64,000 nucleotides of DNA, from contig NZ_SBHM01000007.1 in assembly GCF_004028095.1 (NCBI RefSeq), forward strand, positions 1,612,001 through 1,676,000. The letters are read 5' to 3'. Both the position numbers and the translations under genes were made by a program. This document shows positions 16,363 through 25,333 of this stretch, one piece after another. How positions within the stretch are numbered: the first letter of the stretch is position 1; every line of letters begins with the position of its first letter. The notes under the pieces were generated by a model, which was not told the DNA's origin, searched no databases, and worked only from the letters and a program-made list of their open reading frames with translations. Origin of the DNA: Paenarthrobacter ureafaciens (lineage in GTDB: Bacteria; Actinomycetota; Actinomycetes; Actinomycetales; Micrococcaceae).

Positions 16363-17415
16363 ATGAAATTCAAGAAAACAGCCATCGCGCTGGCCGTCGG
16401 TTCATTGCTCGCACTGACGGCCTGCAGCGGCAACGACGCTCCGGGTGATTCGGGCGCGGCAGACACTCCCACCACTCTCGCCGGACTCTATGAAGCCGCC
16501 AAGTCCGAGGGTGAGCTTCAGATCTACGGCCCTACGGAAAACCTTTATGCGGCGGTCTACGAGGACTTCGCCAAGACGTACCCGGGCATCAAGATCACTA
16601 CCGCTGATATCTTCGGGCAGGAACTGGACGCCAGGCTTGAAGGGGAACAAGTGGCTGGCGGCTTTGCGGCCGACCTTGTCCACATCGGTGTTTCTGATGT
16701 TGAACGCTATGTAGAAAAGGACTACCTGGCTCCGTACAAGCCGGCTGAAGCAGACGCCCTTGACGGCAAGTTCCGCGGCCATGACGATCTGTGGTCGGTC
16801 CCCTCGCGCCACCTTTACGCCACTGCCTACAACGCGAACAAGCTGACCACCGCTGACCTTCCGAGCAAGTGGGCCGACCTGGCCGACTCGAAGTGGAACG
16901 GCCGGATTGGTATTGCAAACCCAAAGCAGAGCGGTGCCACTCCGCAGGTGTTCTCAGCAGCCCTTGAGTCCGGGGCCATTGATGAGGGATGGATCGACAA
17001 GCTGAAGAAGGAAACCAACCCGGCAATTTACCCGTCCGTTGCCACTGCACTCCAGTCGGTTGTATCCGGTGAACGCGATCTCTCCCTCGTGGCAGGCTAC
17101 GGAACGTACATGCGCCAGCTGAAGCAGGGCGCTCCCCTTGGATTCGCCACCATGGAAGACGGCGCCTACTACTCGGACGTTGCCTACGCCGCCTTGGACG
17201 GCAGCAAGCACCCCAACGCTGCCCGCCTCCTGGTCGGCTGGATGTTTACCGCCGAAGGCCAGGCGTCCGTAGCCAAGCACGTCTTTGAGTTCGGCACAAT
17301 GCCGGGTGCTCCGTTGCCCGAAGGTGCGGAAAAGCTTGGCAAATCCACTGAGATTGACTACCCGGGCGCTGAAAAGTACCGCAAGACCCTTGACCTGCTA
17401 GGCAGCAAGTTCTAG
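16363..17415 (+). CDS. ABC transporter substrate-binding lipoprotein
   Basis: The 350-residue protein starts with a lipoprotein signal peptide (MKFKKTAIALAVGSLLALTAC, with LTAC as lipobox), so Cys21 would be lipidated. The mature part resembles type II extracellular solute-binding proteins of the Fe(III)/phosphonate group (ELQIYGPTENLYAAVYEDFAKTYPGI is typical in ELQIYGPTEN and FAKTYPGIK). The ATG at 16363 follows AAGAGGAACACC; longer readings overlap the ATPase gene and lack a signal. The ligand is unknown. Position in the mhp-like operon suggests a hydroxyphenylpropanoid or similar acid. Confidence 0.9.
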   Translation: MKFKKTAIALAVGSLLALTACSGNDAPGDSGAADTPTTLAGLYEAAKSEGELQIYGPTENLYAAVYEDFAKTYPGIKITTADIFGQELDARLEGEQVAGGFAADLVHIGVSDVERYVEKDYLAPYKPAEADALDGKFRGHDDLWSVPSRHLYATAYNANKLTTADLPSKWADLADSKWNGRIGIANPKQSGATPQVFSAALESGAIDEGWIDKLKKETNPAIYPSVATALQSVVSGERDLSLVAGYGTYMRQLKQGAPLGFATMEDGAYYSDVAYAALDGSKHPNAARLLVGWMFTAEGQASVAKHVFEFGTMPGAPLPEGAEKLGKSTEIDYPGAEKYRKTLDLLGSKF

Positions 17416-17471
17416 CTCCACGCTGCACGAGACAGTTACGCCCGCGGGCACCACATACTCAGAGGAACACA

Positions 17472-19082
17472 GTGAAAACCCAGGTACTCATCGTCGGGGC
17501 AGGCCCCTGCGGCGACACCATCGCCAACCTGCTCGGCGTCTACGGCATTCGAACCGTCATCATCGACCGCTCTCCGGACATCATCGACTACCCCCGCGGT
17601 GTGGGTGTGGATGACGAGTCGCTGCGCGTCTTTCAGTCCTGTGGTCTTGGCACCGAAGTGCATTCGGACATGATCCAGAACCAGGCGCTGATTTGGTTCG
17701 ATTCCGAGGGCACCAAGCTCGCCGAGATCGCACCTTCCGGGCAGCCTTTTGGATGGCCCCGCAGGAACTCCTTCCTGCAGCCGCTCTTGGAAAAGCGTCT
17801 CCGTGGGGGCCTCACCCGCTTTGAGCACGTCGACATCCTCCTTGGCCGTGAGCTCACCGGGCTGACCCAGGGGCCGGACGGCGTAGTTGCCACCATCAGC
17901 GCCGCCGACGGAAATGAAACCGTCATTGAAGCAGACTACGTTGTTGGTGCAGACGGCGGACGCAGCACGGTGCGGAAGCTCATCGGCGCGGTACTGGAAG
18001 GCACCACCCTGGCGGCCCGCTGGCTGGTAGTGGACCTCAAGGATTCCACCTACCACGCACCGTTCTCCGGCAACTACATCAGCAGCGGACGCCCCTACGT
18101 CTCGATCGACTTGCCGTACGGATACCGCCGCTTCGAATTCCGGCTGGAGGACCACGAAACCGATGAGCAGATGGTGCGACCGGAAGAAGTGGAAAAGCTC
18201 ATCCGGACCCACTTCAATTGGACCGGCCCCATGCCCGACCTGGATAAGGCCCGCGTGTATTCGCACCACTCACGCGTCGCGGACCGCTTTGGCATCGGCA
18301 GGGCTTTCCTCGCTGGAGATGCCGCGCATTTGCAGCCGCCATGGTTTGGCCAGGGAATGAACTCCGGCATCCGCGACGCCGCCAACATTGCCTGGAAGCT
18401 CGCTGCTGTCCTCGCCCACGGCGTCTCTCCCTCCGTGTTGGAGACGTACGGACAGGAACGCAGGGGACACGCCAAGGCACTGGTTGAGCTGGCCACCACC
18501 CTGGGGAAGGTCTACGGACCTAAGACCAAGGCCGGAGAGAAGCTTCGCAGTTACGGGCTCCGGGCCATGCAGAGAATCCCTGCCACGCGAGACTACCTGC
18601 TTCAAATGAAGTTCAAGCCGATGCCCTACTACGACCGCGGCGTCGTCCTTGACGCCTCGCCCAAGGCGCCGATCGGCAAGATGTTCATCCAGCCCGACGT
18701 CGAGAACGCCTCAGGCGAGCGGCTCAAGCTTGATGAGGCACTTGGCGACTGGTTCGCCGTCGTCGGCATCAACACGGACCCGGCAGAGCACCTCGACGCC
18801 GAATCGCTGGCCTACTGGAAGTCGTTGGGAGCCACGTTGGCCCGGGTCAACAGGTCGCGCGCAGGCGAGCACCTCAACACGGTGGGTGAGGACACTGCCC
18901 TGCTCGACGACGTCGCCGGCGGCTTCCGTGACTGGGCGCGCGGACGCAAGGACCGCGAAATCCTGGTGATCCGTCCGGACCGCTACCTTGCAGCGTCCTG
19001 CGCGGCGGATGCGGCCAACACCATGACCAAGCGGTTCAGCCAAGTGCTGCCCGTCAAGACGACCATCGCAACAGGAAATTAA
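17472..19082 (+). CDS. mhpA: 3-(3-hydroxyphenyl)propionate hydroxylase-like FAD monooxygenase
   Basis: The 536-residue protein is a class A flavoprotein monooxygenase. It has the FAD motif VLIVGAGPCGDTIANLLG (GAGPCG near residue 8), the DG motif VVGADGGRSTVRKLIG, and FLAGDAAHLQPPWFGQGMNSG (GDAAHLQPP) for ribityl binding. MhpA oxidises 3-(3-hydroxyphenyl)propionate to the 2,3-dihydroxy compound using NADH and O2. Neighbouring extradiol dioxygenase and hydrolase genes support this assignment. The start is GTG after AGAGGAACACA. Length is close to the E. coli enzyme. Confidence 0.87.
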   Translation: MKTQVLIVGAGPCGDTIANLLGVYGIRTVIIDRSPDIIDYPRGVGVDDESLRVFQSCGLGTEVHSDMIQNQALIWFDSEGTKLAEIAPSGQPFGWPRRNSFLQPLLEKRLRGGLTRFEHVDILLGRELTGLTQGPDGVVATISAADGNETVIEADYVVGADGGRSTVRKLIGAVLEGTTLAARWLVVDLKDSTYHAPFSGNYISSGRPYVSIDLPYGYRRFEFRLEDHETDEQMVRPEEVEKLIRTHFNWTGPMPDLDKARVYSHHSRVADRFGIGRAFLAGDAAHLQPPWFGQGMNSGIRDAANIAWKLAAVLAHGVSPSVLETYGQERRGHAKALVELATTLGKVYGPKTKAGEKLRSYGLRAMQRIPATRDYLLQMKFKPMPYYDRGVVLDASPKAPIGKMFIQPDVENASGERLKLDEALGDWFAVVGINTDPAEHLDAESLAYWKSLGATLARVNRSRAGEHLNTVGEDTALLDDVAGGFRDWARGRKDREILVIRPDRYLAASCAADAANTMTKRFSQVLPVKTTIATGN

Positions 19083-19094
19083 GAGGAGGCCGCA

Positions 19095-20084
19095 ATGGCA
19101 AAGATCGTTGGCTACATCGCCATGTCACACTCGCCCTTCTGGGACGGATCCTTCGACGTCGAAGGCCCGGGTTCGGCGTTCGCAGCAGGAGCCGGGAAGA
19201 TGAAGGAGACCGTTGAGGCGCTCAACCCGGACTTGGTGGTGATCTTCGGACCGGACCACTTCCGCAACTTCTTCTTCGACCTGATGCCGGCGTACTGCAT
19301 TGGCACGGGCGAGATTGAAAGCTTTGGCGACTACGGCGGATACCAGGGCCCGCTGCCCTTCAGGAACGGTGCTGGCCTGGAAATCATCGAGGCCGTGCGC
19401 GAGGCCGGTTTCGACCCCGCGTTCTCGCTTCGCATGGGCGTGGACCACGGAATCTCCCAGCCTTACGAGGTCCTGGTGCCGGATATGAACATTCCGGTGG
19501 TTCCGGTCATGGTGGACTGCAGCGCGCCACCGCGGCCTACCCTCCGCCGCTCTTACAGCTTCGGCAAAGCAGTGGGCGACGCGATCCGCGCAATGGATGA
19601 CGACCTCAAGGTCCTCATCCTCGCTTCCGGCGGTCTCTCGCACTGGGTGCGGCCCATGTCTCCTTACGATGAGGCCACCGACCATGAGACCCGCGAGTTC
19701 CTCATTGACGGCCGCGACCAGGTGGTGGAGTACAACAAGGCCCGCGAAGAAAACCTGGCCCAACGGATCGCCAACCACCACGAAGGCAAGATCAACGAAG
19801 AGTGGGACCGCTGGTTCCTGGACCGCCTTGCCGGCGGACCGCTGGAGGACCTCCTGTCCATCGATCCGGACCAGATGGAAGAGGTGGCTGGCAACGGCGC
19901 CCACGAGGTTGCCTCGTGGATCGCAGGCCTGGGTGCCTGGGGCGGTGACGTCGCAACGGTCGCCTACGAGCCCGTACCCCGCTGGGTCACCGGCATGGGA
20001 CTGGCTGCAGGATTTGCCGAGGTCGAAGCTGCCCCTGCGCTTCAGGCCAGCGCAGCCGGCGCTGTCACCGGGAACCAGCCATGA
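19095..20084 (+). CDS. mhpB: 2,3-dihydroxyphenylpropionate 1,2-dioxygenase-like extradiol enzyme
   Basis: The 329-residue protein belongs to the class III (LigB-type) extradiol dioxygenases. Candidate iron or acid-base residues are His in MSHSPFWDG near residue 11, the VVIFGPDHFRNFF segment, MGVDHGISQP and GGLSHWV. It would open the ring of 3-(2,3-dihydroxyphenyl)propionate to 2-hydroxy-6-oxonona-2,4-dienedioate. The preceding MhpA-like and following MhpC-like genes fit. ATG follows AAGAGGAGGCCGCA. Stop overlaps the next start as ATGA. Confidence 0.88.
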   Translation: MAKIVGYIAMSHSPFWDGSFDVEGPGSAFAAGAGKMKETVEALNPDLVVIFGPDHFRNFFFDLMPAYCIGTGEIESFGDYGGYQGPLPFRNGAGLEIIEAVREAGFDPAFSLRMGVDHGISQPYEVLVPDMNIPVVPVMVDCSAPPRPTLRRSYSFGKAVGDAIRAMDDDLKVLILASGGLSHWVRPMSPYDEATDHETREFLIDGRDQVVEYNKAREENLAQRIANHHEGKINEEWDRWFLDRLAGGPLEDLLSIDPDQMEEVAGNGAHEVASWIAGLGAWGGDVATVAYEPVPRWVTGMGLAAGFAEVEAAPALQASAAGAVTGNQP

Positions 20085-20944
20085 CCGAGGTAGCGAGTCC
20101 TGCGTACGTGACGGACTCTTTCTTCGGCCTTGAGGACAAATGGCTCGAGACCGCCCCCGGCGAACTCACGCACTACCACGAGATTGGTACCGGCACCCCG
20201 GTGCTCTTCCTCCATGGGTCCGGGACGGGCGTTTCCGCAGCTGCCAACTGGTGGCTGAACCTCGCCGACATTGGGCAGGAAAACCGGGCGATCGCCATTG
20301 ACCTGATCGGATTCGGGCAGACCGTTGCTGCCGAAGGCACCGCCTACGGCATCAAAGCCTGGGTGGATCACGCCGTGCGCGTCCTTGATGCATTGGGAAT
20401 CGAGAAGACCTGGCTGGTGGGCAACTCGCTGGGTGGCTGGGTGGCGTTCCAGTTCGCCATCGACTACCCGGAGCGCTTGGCCGGATTGATTTCGATGGGT
20501 ACCGGAGGGGCCAAACGAACCAAGGCTCTGACCAGCCACGCCACTCCGGAAATCACGGTGGACGGGATCCGCCGGGCACTGACCGACTTTGTGGTGGACC
20601 ATTCCCTGGTCACTGATGAGTTGGTGCAGGCCCGGTATGTGGCGTCGAAATCCGAGGTTGCTTCCGCGCGCTTCAAGGAAGTCATTGCTGCCAGGGACCG
20701 CGACCGGGAGGAACTGCCGTTGGACTTCGCCGTCCTGGAAAACCTTCAGGTGCCGGTGCTGTTGATCCACGGCCGTGAAGACGCGGTGATTCCCGCGAGC
20801 CGGAGCTTCGACCTGGTGAAAGTGCTTCCGCACGCGGATCTGCATTTGTTCTCCCAGTGCGGCCACTGGAGCCAGGTGGAACGTGCGGCGGACTTCAACC
20901 GCATTGTGCGGGGCTTCCTGGCCGAACACGGAAGGAACGGGTAG
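20081..20944 (+). CDS. mhpC: meta-cleavage product hydrolase (alpha/beta fold), MhpC-like
   Basis: The 287-residue protein is an alpha/beta-hydrolase. The nucleophile Ser lies in GNSLGGW, the Asp in LLIHGREDAVIP and the His in QCGHWSQVE. LFLHGSGTG forms the oxyanion region. It would cleave 2-hydroxy-6-oxonona-2,4-dienedioate into 2-hydroxypenta-2,4-dienoate and succinate. Translationally coupled to mhpB. Specificity within this family is broad, so the substrate follows from context. Confidence 0.87.
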   Translation: MTEVASPAYVTDSFFGLEDKWLETAPGELTHYHEIGTGTPVLFLHGSGTGVSAAANWWLNLADIGQENRAIAIDLIGFGQTVAAEGTAYGIKAWVDHAVRVLDALGIEKTWLVGNSLGGWVAFQFAIDYPERLAGLISMGTGGAKRTKALTSHATPEITVDGIRRALTDFVVDHSLVTDELVQARYVASKSEVASARFKEVIAARDRDREELPLDFAVLENLQVPVLLIHGREDAVIPASRSFDLVKVLPHADLHLFSQCGHWSQVERAADFNRIVRGFLAEHGRNG

Positions 20945-21020
20945 CGGGGTGACGGCGTATCCGGATGCGGCAGGGGTAGAGGTCCCGGGGGAGGAGGCTG
21001 GACTGGGGCAGAATGGCTCT

Positions 21021-21827
21021 ATGGAAATCAGCCCGGTCATCCAAAGGGATGGCGACTTCGTGCAGTCCCTGGAAAAGGGGCTGGCAGTCCTGCGCGCTTT
21101 TTCGGATGAGCGTCAGAAGATGACACTTTCCGAGGTTGCGCGGGCTACCGGGCTGTCGAAGCCGAGCAGCCGAAGGCTGCTGCTGACCCTGCAAAAGCTC
21201 GGATACGTCACCAACAAGGATGGACTCTTCCGGCTGAGGCCCAGGGTGCTGGATATCGGTTACGCCTACCTCTCCTCGGTTGAACTTCCGGCGGTAGTGG
21301 AGCCGTTCCTCAACGACCTCAACAGCAGGCTCGGCGAAGCATGCTCCGTGGGCGTGTTCGACGAGGACTGGATCTACTACATCGCCCGCGCCTCCACCCA
21401 GAAGCGGATCATGACGTTCAACGTCCGGGTGGGTACCCGGATTGACCCGCTGCTGACGGCCCTGGGCCGGGTCATCCTGGCCAATCTCCCGACGGAGGAG
21501 CTGGACTCGTACCTGGAAATGCGCCAGGAAACGAACGACCTGGATGAAGCAGGGTGGACGCGGGAGGAATTCCTTGCACTCCTGGCCGAAGTCCGTGCGC
21601 AGGGCTGGTCCCTGGTGGACCAGGAAGTGGAAGTGGGCGTGCGGACCATCGCGGCTCCCATCCATGACGCGAACGGCAACGTCATCGCAGGAATCAACGT
21701 GGCAGTGCATACCGCCCGTGTTTCCTTGGAGACCCTGCAAGACGAGTTCCTGCCGCAGCTGCTCGAAACCAGGGACAAGATCGACGCCGCGATCGCCTCC
21801 TACGGACCGGCAGCGAACTTCTCCTAG
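21021..21827 (+). CDS. IclR-family regulator inside the aromatic operon
   Basis: The 268-residue protein has an N-terminal winged helix (LSEVARATGLSKPSSRRLLLTLQKLG, with LSKPSSRRLL as recognition helix) and a C-terminal effector domain ending in RTIAAPIHDANGNVIAGINVAVH (VGVRTIAAPI). It is closest in style to PcaR/PcaU/MhpR-type regulators of aromatic catabolism. I chose the ATG at 21021; earlier in-frame codons overlap mhpC without a ribosome site. It probably acts on the repeated boxes at 13296-13330. Its location between mhpC and mhpD is unusual for E. coli-type clusters. Confidence 0.88.
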   Translation: MEISPVIQRDGDFVQSLEKGLAVLRAFSDERQKMTLSEVARATGLSKPSSRRLLLTLQKLGYVTNKDGLFRLRPRVLDIGYAYLSSVELPAVVEPFLNDLNSRLGEACSVGVFDEDWIYYIARASTQKRIMTFNVRVGTRIDPLLTALGRVILANLPTEELDSYLEMRQETNDLDEAGWTREEFLALLAEVRAQGWSLVDQEVEVGVRTIAAPIHDANGNVIAGINVAVHTARVSLETLQDEFLPQLLETRDKIDAAIASYGPAANFS

Positions 21828-21939
21828 GAATCCATCACCGCATTTCCACGCGGGAGGGCCTTCCGGGCCTCCCGCACGTTCGGCCTGCCTTCCAGTGCCG
21901 GGCCTTCACTTTTAGCGATCCTTGAACGGAGATCGATGC

Positions 21940-22725
21940 ATGCTTGACCAAACAGTCATTGAACAGATTGCCGATGAGTTGGTGGCGGCCGGACGCGACC
22001 GAAAACCGGTGCCCCTCCTGACTGCCCGCTACCCGGACATGACGGTGGAAGATTCCTACGCCGTGCAGGGAGTATGGCGGAGCCGGAACGAGGAAGCCGG
22101 CCGGACCCTGGTAGGCCGCAAGATCGGCCTGACCTCGCGGGCGATGCAGTTGGCCACGGGCATCACGGAGCCGGACTACGGTGCGATCTTCGATGACATG
22201 GTCCTCGAATCCGGCTGCTCCGTGGCATGGGACCAGTACACGCATCCTCGCGTTGAGGTAGAGCTTGCCTTTGTCCTCAAGGAAGGCCTGAATGGGCCTG
22301 GCTGCACCATTTTCGATGTCCTGAACGCCACCGAGTACGTCGTTCCCGCCCTTGAAATCCTGGATTCACGGATCGAGATGGAGGGCCGCACCATCGTGGA
22401 CACCATCTCCGACAACGCGGCCATGGGCGCCATGGTGATCGGCGGCAATCCCGTGAAGCCGGACGCCGTGGATCTCCGCTGGATCTCAGCCATCCTCTAC
22501 AAAAACCAGGTGGTGGAAGAGACGGGCGTTGCTGCGGGCGTCTTGGGACACCCGGCCAACGGAGTGCATTGGCTGGCCAACAAGATCGCCGCGCATGGAG
22601 ACTCCATGAAAGCCGGCGACATCATTCTGGCCGGTTCCTTTACCCGGCCTATGTGGGTCTCCAAGGGAGACACCGTTTTTGCTGATTACGGACCCCTGGG
22701 AGTAGTGACATGCCACTTCAACTAA
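21940..22725 (+). CDS. mhpD: 2-hydroxypenta-2,4-dienoate hydratase-like protein (MhpD/HpaH family)
   Basis: The 261-residue protein is a 2-keto-4-pentenoate hydratase. Recognisable parts are GRKIGLTSRAMQ, the metal-binding Glu residues in RVEVELAFVL, and the C-terminal VFADYGPLG. It adds water to the dienoate released by the MhpC-like hydrolase. The ATG at 21940 lies 8 bp after GGAG. HpaH of the homoprotocatechuate route belongs to the same family, so the two functions cannot be separated by eye. The 3' end overlaps the aldolase gene by 16 bp. Confidence 0.86.
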   Translation: MLDQTVIEQIADELVAAGRDRKPVPLLTARYPDMTVEDSYAVQGVWRSRNEEAGRTLVGRKIGLTSRAMQLATGITEPDYGAIFDDMVLESGCSVAWDQYTHPRVEVELAFVLKEGLNGPGCTIFDVLNATEYVVPALEILDSRIEMEGRTIVDTISDNAAMGAMVIGGNPVKPDAVDLRWISAILYKNQVVEETGVAAGVLGHPANGVHWLANKIAAHGDSMKAGDIILAGSFTRPMWVSKGDTVFADYGPLGVVTCHFN

Positions 22726-23513
22726 GCCCCACTTTCCATTCGGCGCTGGCAGCGGCGGACAGGCCCCTGGCCGGAATGTGGGTGTGCTCCGGCAGCCCGC
22801 TGGTGGCCGAAATCTGCGCCGGTTCCGGCTTGGACTGGCTCCTGATCGACGCTGAACACTGCCCCAACGGCTTGGAATCCATCCTGGCCCAGTTGTATGC
22901 CGCAAGCGGTTACCCCATCCATGTTCTGGTCCGCCCCCCGGTCAACGACACTGTGGTGATCAAGCAGTACCTGGACCTGGGCGTGCAAAACCTGCTGATT
23001 CCCATGGTCAATTCGGCTGCAGAAGCGGAGGCGGCCGTCGCCGCGGTCCGCTACCCGCCGCACGGTGTGCGTGGCGTGGGCTCAGCGTTGGCCCGGTCCG
23101 CACGGTGGAACCGTGTTCCGGACTACCTTGCCACCGCATCCGAATCGATCAGCCTCACCGTGCAGATTGAGTCGGGTGCCGCCGCCGAGGTGGTAGAGGA
23201 AATCCTCGCCGTGGACGGTGTGGACGGCATCTTCATGGGCCCATCGGACCTGGCCGCTTCGATGGGCTTGCTGGGACAGCAGGAACATCCGGAGGTGCGG
23301 GCCGTCGTCGAGCATTGCATCAAAGCCGCCCAAGCGGCAGGCAAGCCCGCCGGCGTGAACGCCTTCAATGAGGCGACCGCCCGTTCCTATCTCGACGCCG
23401 GAGCTTCCTTCGTGCTGGTCGGCGCCGATGTTGCGGTGCTTGCCCGCGCTTCCGAAGGCTTCGCTGCGAAGTTCGTCCGACCGTTGGTCGGAAGCACTCC
23501 AGCAAGTTACTGA
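22710..23513 (+). CDS. HpcH/HpaI-family class II 2-oxo acid aldolase
   Basis: The 267-residue protein has the HpaI signature LLIDAEHCPNG with the catalytic His near residue 50, the Glu in VQIESGAAAEVVEE and the metal-side Asp in FMGPSDLAASMG. HpaI enzymes are metal-dependent aldolases that release pyruvate. Here it would split 4-hydroxy-2-oxopentanoate to pyruvate and acetaldehyde, replacing the DmpG/MhpE type used elsewhere. Cleavage of a dicarboxylic homologue giving succinic semialdehyde is an alternative, given the next gene. Confidence 0.86.
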   Translation: MPLQLSPTFHSALAAADRPLAGMWVCSGSPLVAEICAGSGLDWLLIDAEHCPNGLESILAQLYAASGYPIHVLVRPPVNDTVVIKQYLDLGVQNLLIPMVNSAAEAEAAVAAVRYPPHGVRGVGSALARSARWNRVPDYLATASESISLTVQIESGAAAEVVEEILAVDGVDGIFMGPSDLAASMGLLGQQEHPEVRAVVEHCIKAAQAAGKPAGVNAFNEATARSYLDAGASFVLVGADVAVLARASEGFAAKFVRPLVGSTPASY

Positions 23514-23536
23514 CATACGATCCAAAAGGACTTCCC

Positions 23537-25057
23537 ATGACTGCTTCAACCGCTTTGACGTCATTCGCGTCGTTGGTGGACGCAACCCGCCAGCACGAAT
23601 CCGATCTGCTGGCGTCTGTGCCGACCGGCCTGTTGATCGGGGGCCAGTGGCGCGATTCGTCCGACGGCGGCACGTTCGATGTCCATGACCCCGCCACCGG
23701 TGAGGTACTTGCGACCCTCGCCTCCGCAACGAGCGAGGATGCGGTGTCTGCGCTCGATGCCGCAGACGCCGCCCAGCCTTTCTGGGCCGCGACGGCGCCG
23801 CGTGTCAGGTCCGAGATCCTTCGCCGTGCCTTTGAACTCGTCACCGAGAGGGCGGACGAGTTCGCCCTCTTGATGACCTTGGAAATGGGCAAACCCTTGG
23901 CAGAAGCCCGGGGCGAGGTCACCTACGGTGCTGAATTCCTGCGCTGGTTCGCGGAGGAGGCCGTCCGGGACTACGGACGGTACCTGACCACGCCGGAAGG
24001 CAAGAACAAGATCCTGGTTCAGCAGAAGCCGGTTGGTCCCTGCCTGCTGATCACGCCCTGGAACTTCCCCTTGGCGATGGCCACCCGCAAAGTGGCGCCT
24101 GCCGTTGCGGCCGGTTGCACCATGGTCCTCAAACCCGCCAAGCTCACGCCCCTGACGGCTCAGTACTTCGCCCAGACCATGCTCGACGCCGGGCTTCCGG
24201 CAGGCGTCCTCAACGTCGTTGCGTCCTCTTTTGCCTCCGGCATCTCCGGCCCCCTGATGAGGGACTCGCGGCTCCGGAAGGTTTCCTTCACGGGGTCGAC
24301 GCCGGTGGGCAAGCGACTCTTGGCGGACGCGGCAGGCAATGTCCTGCGGACGTCCATGGAACTGGGCGGAAACGCTCCGTTCATCGTGTTCGAGGACGCC
24401 GACGTGGACAAAGCCGTCGAAGGGGCCATGGCCGCGAAAATGCGGAACATGGGGGAGGCCTGCACGGCCGCCAACCGGTTCCTGGTGCACGAAGCTGTTG
24501 CCGCGGAATTCACGCGCAAGTTCGCCGCGGCCATGGGGTCCCTGAGCGTAGGCCGGGGAACCGCGCCCACTACCCAGGTCGGGCCGCTGATCGACGCCGG
24601 CGCCCGCGCCGACGTGCACGCCTTGGTGACTGCCGCCGTCGACGCCGGAGCTACCGCCCTGACCGGCGGGACCCCCGCGGACGGCCCCGGCTACTTCTAC
24701 CCGCCCACCGTCCTGGCGAACGTTCCCAAGGGTGCAGCGATCCTCCGCCAGGAAATCTTCGGCCCCGTTGCCCCGGTGACAACGTTCAGCACCGAGGAAG
24801 AAGCGATCCGCCAAGCCAACTCCACCGAGTACGGCCTCGCTGCCTACCTCTACGGACGCGACTTCAACCGGCTGCTGCGGGTGGCTGAGCAGATCGAGTT
24901 CGGCATGGTCGGTTTCAACGCCGGGGTCATCTCCAACGCGGCAGCACCATTTGGCGGGGTTAAACAGTCAGGCCTCGGCCGCGAAGGCGGTTCCGAAGGG
25001 ATCGCCGAATACACCACCACCCAGTACATCGGGATTGCCGACCCCTACGCCAACTAA
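23537..25057 (+). CDS. NAD(P)-dependent aldehyde dehydrogenase, succinate-semialdehyde type
   Basis: The 506-residue protein is a classical non-acylating aldehyde dehydrogenase. Catalytic Glu lies in SMELGGNAPF and the nucleophile Cys in GEACTAANR. LLITPWNFPLAMATRKVAPA (ITPWNFPLAM) and FTGSTPVGKRL mark the coenzyme site. The sequence resembles GabD-type succinate-semialdehyde dehydrogenases. In E. coli-type mhp clusters the last step is an acylating acetaldehyde dehydrogenase (MhpF) that I do not see here. Either this enzyme oxidises acetaldehyde to acetate or the upstream aldolase makes succinic semialdehyde. Confidence 0.9.
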   Translation: MTASTALTSFASLVDATRQHESDLLASVPTGLLIGGQWRDSSDGGTFDVHDPATGEVLATLASATSEDAVSALDAADAAQPFWAATAPRVRSEILRRAFELVTERADEFALLMTLEMGKPLAEARGEVTYGAEFLRWFAEEAVRDYGRYLTTPEGKNKILVQQKPVGPCLLITPWNFPLAMATRKVAPAVAAGCTMVLKPAKLTPLTAQYFAQTMLDAGLPAGVLNVVASSFASGISGPLMRDSRLRKVSFTGSTPVGKRLLADAAGNVLRTSMELGGNAPFIVFEDADVDKAVEGAMAAKMRNMGEACTAANRFLVHEAVAAEFTRKFAAAMGSLSVGRGTAPTTQVGPLIDAGARADVHALVTAAVDAGATALTGGTPADGPGYFYPPTVLANVPKGAAILRQEIFGPVAPVTTFSTEEEAIRQANSTEYGLAAYLYGRDFNRLLRVAEQIEFGMVGFNAGVISNAAAPFGGVKQSGLGREGGSEGIAEYTTTQYIGIADPYAN

Positions 25058-25103
25058 CTGTTGACCCACTGAGGGACGACGCAACTGCCTAAGAAGGACC
25101 CCA

Positions 25104-25316
25104 ATGCAGATTCTTACCGAAATTCGAGTCAATCAGCCGACTGAAATAGACGAAAAGCTGGAAGCCGCAGTTCGCGCGGCCCATGAGGACGCGCGAACCA
25201 AGGGGAAGCACGGGGTGCTTGTCATCCGGCGTAGCTTTGAACACTATTCGGTGCTCTTGTCTCCTGATGTGCCGTTCGGGCAGACCTATGAGCGCGACCA
25301 GGCAATGAGGAACTAG
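25104..25316 (+). CDS. hypothetical 70-residue protein
   Basis: I do not recognise this small protein. It begins MQILTEIRVN, is preceded by AAGAAGGACCCCA, and contains a charged helix (IDEKLEAAVRAAHEDARTKG) followed by GVLVIRRSFEHYSVLLSPDVPFG (VLVIRRSFEHYSV), which looks like a beta-alpha-beta unit. It follows the dehydrogenase gene by 46 bp on the same strand and may be the last gene of the operon. Lower base composition bias than its neighbours is slight. Confidence 0.55.
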   Translation: MQILTEIRVNQPTEIDEKLEAAVRAAHEDARTKGKHGVLVIRRSFEHYSVLLSPDVPFGQTYERDQAMRN

Positions 25317-25333
25317 CAGCCGTTCGGGTCCTC

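Noticed and set aside
14994..16475. Minus-strand open frame of 493 codons
   Set aside because: It is antisense to the ABC ATPase, which has all Walker and signature motifs.
20883..21020. Longer N terminus of the IclR protein overlapping mhpC
   Set aside because: The added residues do not match the IclR family and there is no ribosome site; the ATG at 21021 directly precedes the usual N-terminal pattern.
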